From positions 1 to 5,405 of the forward strand of contig JAKDLE010000245.1 in assembly GCA_030453005.1 (NCBI GenBank): a DNA stretch of 5,405 bases. The letters run 5' to 3'. The DNA is from Pseudonocardia sp. GTDB taxonomy: Bacteria; Actinomycetota; Actinomycetes; Mycobacteriales; Pseudonocardiaceae. Position 1 is the first letter of the stretch. Every line of letters begins with the position of its first letter. Shown piece by piece: positions 1-5,405 of the stretch. A program made the position numbers and the translations under genes. The notes below the pieces were generated by a model that worked only from the letters and a program-made list of their open reading frames with translations, was not told the DNA's origin and did not search any database.

Positions 1-5
1 CCGAC

Positions 6-503
6 GTGGTGGCCCTGCGCGCAGCGATGCGACGGCTGGCGGCGGCGCGGTCGACCGTGCTGGCGCACCGCGCGGCGACGCTGGCCGTCGCACCCGTGGT
101 CGTGGCGACGGCGCTCGTGCACGACGGCGCCGTGCTCGCCGCGCAGCGCACCCGCCCTCCGGCGCTCGCCGGGCTCTGGGAGCTGCCGGGGGGGCGGGTG
201 GAGGCCGGGGAGTCCGAGCCCGAGGCGGTGGTGCGCGAGTACCGCGAGGAGCTCGGCACGACGGTGGTCGCGGGCGGGCGGCTGGGCACCGACCTGCCGA
301 TCGCCGCCGGGGTGCTGCGGGTCCACACGGCGGTCCTGGCCGCGGGAGCACCGCACCCGCGTGCCCTGGAGCACTCCGCCCTGCGGTGGGTCCGGCCCGA
401 CGAGGTGCCCTCGGTGCGCTGGGTGGACGCCGACCGCGCCGTCGTCGCCGACCTCGTCGCGCTGCTGCACGTCGCCCCGGGCGGCCATGGCGACTGCCCG
501 TGA
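6..503 (+). CDS. mutT2: Nudix hydrolase, MutT2-like (5' end uncertain)
   Basis: Nudix-family pyrophosphohydrolase expected to cleave (deoxy)nucleoside triphosphates to the monophosphate and pyrophosphate in the cytoplasm. Mycobacterial MutT2 is known to act on CTP/dCTP-type substrates, but the substrate here is inferred. Counting from the GTG at 6, the Nudix box spans residues 63-85 (G63, E69, R77, E78, E81, E82, G84), preceded by AQRTRPPALAGLWELPGG. The late WVDADRAVVADL segment resembles the MutT2 C-terminus. The start is unresolved. Homologues begin near VVVATALV, about residue 31, so the first ~25 Ala/Arg-rich residues may be untranslated or may belong to a frame continuing beyond the window edge. 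Candidates are GTG 6, ATG 27, GTG 57 and GTG 96, none with a good ribosome site. The position upstream of typA-lpqW supports the assignment. The TGA stop (501-503) lies inside the first repeat motif. Confidence 0.85.
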   Translation: MVALRAAMRRLAAARSTVLAHRAATLAVAPVVVATALVHDGAVLAAQRTRPPALAGLWELPGGRVEAGESEPEAVVREYREELGTTVVAGGRLGTDLPIAAGVLRVHTAVLAAGAPHPRALEHSALRWVRPDEVPSVRWVDADRAVVADLVALLHVAPGGHGDCP

Positions 504-518
504 TCACCGGTTCGGAAC
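500..518 (+). repeat. Isolated half-unit (one arm) of the 65-nt palindromic repeat
   Basis: A single arm, GTGATC-ACCGGTTC-GGAAC, with no partner arm 27 nt further on. It overlaps the Nudix stop codon (TGA 501-503). It can pair with the 3' arm of the next unit (575-593) with 15 Watson-Crick and 2 G-U pairs of 19, so it could compete with that unit's own 5' arm. Confidence 0.7.
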
Positions 519-528
519 CCGGCCGCGG

Positions 529-593
529 GTGATCGTCGGTTGGGAACGGTGTCCGTGCAGGGGCCCGCCGCCGTGTTCCCCATTGGTGATCAC
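529..593 (+). repeat. 65-nt palindromic repeat, unit 1
   Basis: The 5' arm 529-547 (GTGATC-GTCGGTTG-GGAAC) pairs with 575-593. There are 14 Watson-Crick pairs, 4 G-U pairs read on the plus strand, and one mismatch (541/581). The 27-nt loop (548-574) carries GGGCCCGC at loop positions 14-21. The outer end, GTGATCAC at 586-593, is itself a palindrome. Confidence 0.88.
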
Positions 594-619
594 AGTCGGT
601 GAGCGGTCGCGGGGCCGGG

Positions 620-684
620 GTGATCGGTGACTCGGAACGGTGTGAGTGCCGGAGCCCGCTGCGGTGTTCCCGCCCGCTGATCAT
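620..684 (+). repeat. 65-nt palindromic repeat, unit 2
   Basis: Arms 620-638 (GTGATC-GGTGACTC-GGAAC) and 666-684 give 12 Watson-Crick pairs, 4 G-U pairs and 3 mismatches. The 27-nt loop (639-665) resembles that of unit 1: both begin GGTGT, share GTGC and end GT, and this one has GAGCCCGC at the core position. It starts 91 nt after unit 1, leaving a 26-nt G-rich spacer (594-619). Confidence 0.85.
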
Positions 685-713
685 GGTTGGTGGCCGACGG
701 GGAGGGTTGCGGA

Positions 714-778
714 GTGATCGGTGGCTGGGAACCGGGGTGTGCGGCGGGGCGCGCTGCTGGTTCCCGTCTGCGGATCAC
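714..778 (+). repeat. 65-nt palindromic repeat, unit 3
   Basis: Arms 714-732 (GTGATC-GGTGGCTG-GGAAC) and 760-778 give 14 Watson-Crick pairs, 3 G-U pairs and 2 mismatches, with an extra C-G pair (733/759) inside. The loop region again measures 27 nt (733-759) but lacks the exact GGGCCCGC core. It starts 94 nt after unit 2. It is the last unit before the leader of the downstream nuclease-like gene. Confidence 0.85.
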
Positions 779-870
779 CGTACGTCCACGCGCAGGTCGG
801 GATTCGCGATCGCGAACATCTTGCCGCGCGAGGGAACCGTGCGGGCGTCGGCGCCGTCGAAGTGGGGCAT
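775..870 (-). CDS. Possible 31-codon minus-strand ORF or gene remnant
   Basis: Not recognised. Reading the minus strand from the ATG at 870-868 gives a 31-residue frame that begins MPHFDGADART, contains SRGKMFAIANPDLRVDV, and stops at TGA (777-775) inside the outer motif of repeat unit 3. The composition looks like a soluble protein. The HF...RGK.FA...PD spacing is faintly reminiscent of MmcQ/YjbR-type proteins, which is only a weak impression. The ATG overlaps the plus-strand ATG of the next gene within a shared CATG (868-871). The frame stays open as antisense up to an ATG at 954, giving 59 residues. High G/C at third positions does not help, because this frame shares its third positions with the plus frame. 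It could be a remnant of a displaced gene or a chance frame. Confidence 0.25.
   Translation of the reverse strand: MPHFDGADARTVPSRGKMFAIANPDLRVDVR
803..816. promoter_or_regulatory. Perfect 14-nt palindrome, possible operator
   Basis: TTCGCGATCGCGAA is a perfect inverted repeat about 52 nt before the chosen ATG (869) of the winged-helix/DUF559 gene. Its position would suit an operator, and the downstream protein has a DNA-binding-type N-terminal domain, so autoregulation is conceivable. No convincing -10 or -35 was seen in 779-868. It could also be a chance palindrome or a methylation site, as it contains GCGATCGC. Confidence 0.3.
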
Positions 871-1747
871 GACCGTCGACTCACTGCTGGCCCGCCAGGC
901 CGGCGTCATCTCCCGCCGCCAGGCGCTCGCCGCCGGGCTGACCCGCGACGCCATCGACCACCGGGTCCGCGTCCGACGCTGGCGTCCGCTCCATCCGCAG
1001 GTCTACCTCGCCGCGGGCCATCGCGTCGACGACGAGGTGACGGTGCGCGGCGCCGTCCTGTGGGGTGGTGCGGGCGCGGTCCTCTCGGGCGTGGCCGCGG
1101 CCTGGTGGCTCGACATCGCCGAGCGTCCGCCGTCAACCGTGCGGCTCACCGTCCCGCGCTGCCGCAACCCGCGCGACCGCCCCGGGATCGTCGTGCGGCG
1201 CCGCGACCTCGACCCCTGCGACGTCGTCGAGCACCGCGGCCTGCGCGTGACGGCTCATCCGCTGACGGTGCTCGACGCGGCCGTCGACCTCGGCGGGTCG
1301 GGCGGCCGGTTCCTCGACCGGGCGCTGCAGCGGTCGGTGCGCTTCCCCGCCGTGTACGACGCCTACTGCCGCAGCCTCGGCGCCCACGGCTCCGCGGCGG
1401 CGGGACGGCTGCTGACCGCGGCGGCGAACGGCTCGGCATCGGCGGCGGAGCGGCTGTTGGTCCGGATGCTGCGCGAGGCAGGCGCCCGCGGCTTCCACTG
1501 CGGCTTCCTCTCGAACGGGTATCTGATCGACGTGGCGTTCCCGCAGGCCATGCTCGCCATCGAGGTCGACGGGTGGGCCTGGCACATGGACGCGGCGCGC
1601 ACGCAGGCCGACAAGTGGCGACAGAACGCGCTCGTCAGGGCGGGGTGGACGGTGTTGCGCTTCACCTGGCACGACCTGGTGGAGCGGCCACAGGCCGTGC
1701 TCGCCGAGATCGCCCACGCGGTCCGTCGCGCCCGGCTGGCGTCATGA
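869..1747 (+). CDS. AbiEi-type winged-helix plus DUF559/Vsr-like nuclease-fold protein
   Basis: A 292-residue, two-part protein. Residues 1-52 (LLARQAGVISRRQALAAGL, then IDHRVRVRRW and VYLAAG) match the N-terminal winged helix of AbiEi-type antitoxins. Residues ~210-285 match DUF559, which is related to Vsr endonucleases and the PD-(D/E)xK fold. Visible there are D221 (LIDVAFP), E232-V-D234-G, H239, K249-W-R-Q-N253 and LRFTWHDL (263-270). The acidic and lysine residues look intact, so nuclease activity is plausible but not shown. No AbiEii toxin gene lies alongside. ATG 869 was chosen because the homology starts there. An in-frame GTG at 839 has AGGGA just upstream but at short spacing; frames opening at 599 run through the repeats and are not credible. 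The TGA stop (1745-1747) lies in repeat unit 4. Similar proteins are common in actinobacteria and their role is unknown. Confidence 0.87.
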   Translation: MTVDSLLARQAGVISRRQALAAGLTRDAIDHRVRVRRWRPLHPQVYLAAGHRVDDEVTVRGAVLWGGAGAVLSGVAAAWWLDIAERPPSTVRLTVPRCRNPRDRPGIVVRRRDLDPCDVVEHRGLRVTAHPLTVLDAAVDLGGSGGRFLDRALQRSVRFPAVYDAYCRSLGAHGSAAAGRLLTAAANGSASAAERLLVRMLREAGARGFHCGFLSNGYLIDVAFPQAMLAIEVDGWAWHMDAARTQADKWRQNALVRAGWTVLRFTWHDLVERPQAVLAEIAHAVRRARLAS

Positions 1748-1808
1748 TCACCAGATCGGTACATGGAGCGCGGCAGGGCCCGTCCCCCGGTTCCTATCCG
1801 GTGATCAC
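1744..1808 (+). repeat. 65-nt palindromic repeat, unit 4
   Basis: Arms 1744-1762 (ATGATC-ACCAGATC-GGTAC) and 1790-1808 give 15 Watson-Crick pairs and 4 mismatches, two of them A/C and none G-U. The 27-nt loop (1763-1789) has GGGCCCGT at positions 14-21. The TGA at 1745-1747 is the stop codon of the DUF559 gene, so the unit begins on the end of that gene. Confidence 0.85.
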
Positions 1809-1845
1809 CGCCGGGGGCGGGGTTCACGCGGTCGCCTGGGTGTCC

Positions 1846-1910
1846 GTGATCGGGGTTTCGGAACCGGCGGTGGGGTCGGGCCCGCCTCCCGGTTCCCAGC
1901 CGACGATCAC
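1846..1910 (+). repeat. 65-nt palindromic repeat, unit 5
   Basis: Arms 1846-1864 (GTGATC-GGGGTTTC-GGAAC) and 1892-1910 give 14 Watson-Crick pairs, 1 G-U pair and 4 mismatches. The 27-nt loop (1865-1891) has GGGCCCGC at positions 14-21. The reverse complement of the 3' arm (GTGATC-GTCGGCTG-GGAAC) differs from the 5' arm of unit 1 by a single base. The spacer after unit 4 is 37 nt. Confidence 0.85.
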
Positions 1911-2135
1911 CGGATGGCGAACCTCCGTCGACGGAGGCAGACCCGGGGACCGCACGTGATTTGCGCCACTCACCTGGGCTGGCTCCCGCAGCGGGCGGAG
2001 GCCGCTCCACGAGCGCGTCCGCGGCCGGGAGTGGCGGCCGGGGGGCGCCCGTCCGACGAGCCCGCTCCGCGACCGGCCGTCCACCGGGGCGCGGAGACCG
2101 GATCACAACGGAGACGTCCTCGTCAACCGTCTGTC
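1911..2135. other. Intergenic stretch without a convincing gene
   Basis: No frame here has recognisable protein features on either strand; the open frames are Arg/Pro/Ala-rich, as expected from chance in high-GC DNA. The stretch contains the palindrome at 1922-1937 and a short direct repeat, GCGGCCGGG, at 2021-2029 and 2034-2042. No tRNA-like fold, transposase fragment or further copy of the 65-nt repeat was found. Confidence 0.6.
1922..1937. other. Perfect 16-nt palindrome (short hairpin or binding site)
   Basis: CCTCCGTCGACGGAGG can fold as a 6-bp stem with a UCGA tetraloop, 12 nt after repeat unit 5. There is no T-run. It might act as a weak terminator for the DUF559 transcript or as a protein-binding site, or it may be chance. 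Confidence 0.3.
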
Positions 2136-2170
2136 GCTCGATCCCCGCCGCTCACGGCGCGGATCGGAGC
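2136..2170 (-). terminator. Terminator-like hairpin after the small cysteine-rich gene
   Basis: The two sides pair as 2136-2139 with 2167-2170, 2140-2144 with 2161-2165, and 2146-2150 with 2155-2159. That is 14 pairs, one bulge (2166), one C/C mismatch and a 4-nt loop (2151-2154). It begins 8 nt past the minus-strand stop codon. No U-tract follows, which is common for actinobacterial hairpin terminators. Confidence 0.6.
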
Positions 2171-2178
2171 GAATCGGT

Positions 2179-2328
2179 TCAGTACACCCGTGCGGCCTTC
2201 ACCGCCCGCTTGAGCTCCTTGCCGCGCAGACCCCGGCTCTCGATCTTGCTGAGGCGCAGGGCCACCACCGGGCAGTCGGCGCACCGCTTCGGCTTGGAGC
2301 GGCAGCACTTCTTCTTCACCTTGCCCAT
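2179..2328 (-). CDS. Small basic protein with a CC-x6-C-x2-C cysteine cluster
   Basis: A 49-residue protein starting MGKVKKKCCRSKPKRCADCP and ending KAARVY. C8, C9, C16 and C19 form a compact cluster that could bind zinc or another metal. Ten Lys and seven Arg make it strongly basic, which suggests contact with nucleic acid or the ribosome; that role is inference. I recall similar short cysteine-cluster proteins in actinobacterial genomes annotated as hypothetical, but know no function. Support for a real gene comes from the ATG with a TAGGCT -10-like box just upstream, the hairpin 8 nt beyond the stop, and the non-random cysteine/lysine content. No Shine-Dalgarno sequence precedes the ATG, so a nearly leaderless mRNA is likely. 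It is transcribed divergently from typA across 63 nt. Confidence 0.8.
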   Translation of the reverse strand: MGKVKKKCCRSKPKRCADCPVVALRLSKIESRGLRGKELKRAVKAARVY

Positions 2329-2337
2329 CGTGAGGGG

Positions 2338-2343
2338 AGCCTA
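2338..2343 (-). promoter_or_regulatory. -10-like element for the small cysteine-rich gene
   Basis: Minus-strand TAGGCT fits the actinobacterial TANNNT pattern and lies 9 nt before the ATG, which predicts a 5' leader of about 3 nt. It sits within a 10-nt palindrome, AGCCTAGGCT (2338-2347). No clear -35 was seen. Confidence 0.4.
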
Positions 2344-2380
2344 GGCTCACACCTGGGAATGGGCCAGGCTCCGGACGGGC

Positions 2381-2386
2381 TACCGT
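2381..2386 (+). promoter_or_regulatory. -10-like element for typA, probably leaderless
   Basis: TACCGT fits TANNNT and ends 5 nt before the GTG start at 2392, so transcription would begin at or next to the start codon. No Shine-Dalgarno sequence lies before the GTG, and no good -35 was seen. Leaderless GTG starts are frequent in actinobacteria. Confidence 0.45.
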
Positions 2387-2391
2387 GAACT

Positions 2392-4314
<1,923 letters not shown>

Positions 4315-4334
4315 GACACGGGGGTTCGGGAGAC

Positions 4335-5405
4335 GTGACGCGCGCGTTGGTCCTGGCTGTGCTGGCGGTCCTGCTTGCCGCCTGCAGCCAGGTGCCGATG
4401 GCCCAGCCCGAGCCACCCCAGCCGGAGCCCAGCGCACAGCCGGAGCCCACCGAGCTGGTGGTGGCCGTGGAGGACCTGGGCGCGGGGTTCAACCCGCACC
4501 TGCTGGCGCACTCCTCCCCGCTGACCACGGCGGTCGCCACGCTCGTGCTGCCGTCGGTGTTCCGCCCGGCCCCGGACGGTTCCCTGGCGCTGGACACCAC
4601 GATCGCCACCAGCGCGGAGGTCGTGTCCGACGAGCCGTTCACGGTGAGCTACGAGCTCAACCTGGAGGCGTCCTGGTCGACGAACACGCCGATCGCGGCG
4701 GAGGACTTCGTCTACCTCTGGGAGCAGATGCGGGCCGACGCGGGCGTGGCCGACGCCGCCGGCTACCGACTGATCACCGAGGTGCGGTCGCGCGCGGGCG
4801 GCAAGGCCGTCGACGTCGTGTTCGCCGAGCCCTATCCCGCGTGGCGGACGCTGTTCAGCGAGCTGCTGCCCGCGCACCTGCTCAAGGACGCCCCCGGCTC
4901 CTGGACCGGCGCCCTGACCGGCGGGATCCCGGCTTCGGGCGGTCCGTTCCAGATCTCGTCGGTCGACGTCAACCGTGGTGCGGTCGTTCTCACCCGCAAC
5001 GACACCTACTGGTCCACCCCCACGCGCCTCGACACGCTCGTGTTCCGCAGGCTCGACGACGCTGCGATGGCGGCGGGCTTGGGCGTCGGCGACGTCGACG
5101 TGGCCCTGCCCGAGGCCGACCCCGCGGTCCGCATCGCGCTGGGCGGGGTCACGCCCGCACCACGCATCCAACCGGCGCCGCTGCCCACGGTGACCCAGCT
5201 CAGCCTGCGGGCCGACGCGGGTCCGCTGCGCACGGCCGCCGCCCGCCGCGGGCTCGCCGCGTTGATCGACCGGGAGACCATCCGGTCGGCGGTGGCCCCC
5301 GAGTCGCTGCCCGCCAACGCGTTCGCACTCGCACCGTCGCAGCCCGGCTACGCCCCCACCGCGCCCGAGGGTGCTCCGGCCCGGCCCGACCCGATCGCCG
5401 CCGAG
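4335..5405 (+). CDS. lpqW: LpqW-like lipoprotein, family-5 solute-binding fold (3' end outside window)
   Basis: 357 residues are visible and the frame is open at the window edge; family members run to about 550-650. GTG 4335 gives MTR, a hydrophobic stretch and the lipobox LAAC with C17 as the lipidation site, so it is an exported, membrane-anchored lipoprotein. A Pro/Glu linker with QPEP repeats (~23-37) precedes the SBP_bac_5-type domain, seen in EDFVYLW (123-129), an ASGGPFQI segment and NDTYW (222-226). Placement directly after typA mirrors Rv1165-Rv1166 of M. tuberculosis. LpqW there has this fold but is known for steering phosphatidylinositol mannoside/lipoarabinomannan synthesis rather than peptide import; whether that applies here is inference. 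Possible ribosome sites are GGGGG (4320-4324) and GGGAG close to the start. The alternative is an ordinary oligopeptide-binding protein. Confidence 0.85.
   Translation, partial: MTRALVLAVLAVLLAACSQVPMAQPEPPQPEPSAQPEPTELVVAVEDLGAGFNPHLLAHSSPLTTAVATLVLPSVFRPAPDGSLALDTTIATSAEVVSDEPFTVSYELNLEASWSTNTPIAAEDFVYLWEQMRADAGVADAAGYRLITEVRSRAGGKAVDVVFAEPYPAWRTLFSELLPAHLLKDAPGSWTGALTGGIPASGGPFQISSVDVNRGAVVLTRNDTYWSTPTRLDTLVFRRLDDAAMAAGLGVGDVDVALPEADPAVRIALGGVTPAPRIQPAPLPTVTQLSLRADAGPLRTAAARRGLAALIDRETIRSAVAPESLPANAFALAPSQPGYAPTAPEGAPARPDPIAAE

Noticed and set aside
599..868. N-terminal extension of the DUF559 gene by 90 codons
   Set aside because: It would translate through repeat units 2 and 3 into low-quality sequence; homology begins at the ATG at 869.
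869..1747. Complete AbiE toxin-antitoxin system
   Set aside because: Only the AbiEi-like winged helix is present, fused to a DUF559 nuclease-like domain; no AbiEii nucleotidyltransferase gene is adjacent.
500..1910. CRISPR array
   Set aside because: The repeats are imperfect inverted repeats with variable arm centres, spacers of 26, 29 and 37 nt, an intervening gene and no cas genes.
500..1910. Insertion sequence or RAYT-linked REP element
   Set aside because: No transposase or RAYT gene in the window, no clear target duplication and no GTAG-type REP signature; a non-autonomous element remains possible.
721..1959. 412-codon plus-strand frame over the DUF559 gene
   Set aside because: Arg/Pro/Gly-rich shadow in another frame, with no recognisable protein features.
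1911..2135. tRNA or other structured RNA gene
   Set aside because: No cloverleaf arms, T-loop or anticodon arrangement could be found; only short palindromes are present.

Overview
The window is very GC-rich with strong G/C at third codon positions. It has GTG starts, little Shine-Dalgarno signal and protein sequences close to mycobacterial homologues. This points to an actinobacterium, most likely of the Pseudonocardiaceae or a related family; that placement is inference from composition and protein similarity recalled from memory.

Layout, left to right. (1) 6-503 (+) encodes a Nudix hydrolase that looks like MutT2. (2) 500-778 holds half of one copy plus three full copies of a 65-nt palindromic repeat. 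The first motif overlaps the Nudix stop codon. (3) 779-868 is a short leader with a perfect 14-nt palindrome and a possible 31-codon minus-strand frame. (4) 869-1747 (+) encodes an AbiEi-type winged-helix plus DUF559/Vsr-like nuclease protein. (5) 1744-1910 holds two more full copies of the 65-nt repeat, starting on that gene's stop codon. (6) 1911-2135 has no convincing gene; it contains a 16-nt palindrome. (7) 2136-2170 is a terminator-like hairpin for a minus-strand gene at 2179-2328 encoding a 49-residue Lys/Arg-rich protein with a CC-x6-C-x2-C cysteine cluster. (8) A 63-nt divergent promoter region leads into typA/bipA (2392-4314, +). (9) After 20 nt comes a lipoprotein with a family-5 solute-binding fold (4335 to the window end), which by position and type is the counterpart of mycobacterial LpqW.

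The order mutT2 ... typA-lpqW matches the Mycobacterium tuberculosis arrangement as I remember it (Rv1160, Rv1165, Rv1166, with narGHJI in between). In this genome the gap instead carries the nuclease-like gene bracketed by repeats. typA and lpqW are probably co-transcribed; the small cysteine protein is divergent from them.

The most unusual content is the repeat family: five units of exactly 65 nt, each with 19-nt arms of the form GTGATC-N8-GGAAC and a 27-nt loop, plus one isolated arm. I do not recognise it as a named family. Three frames use the TGA inside TGATC as their stop codon, and in the first cluster the imperfect pairs are mostly G-U on the plus strand, which hints at an RNA structure.
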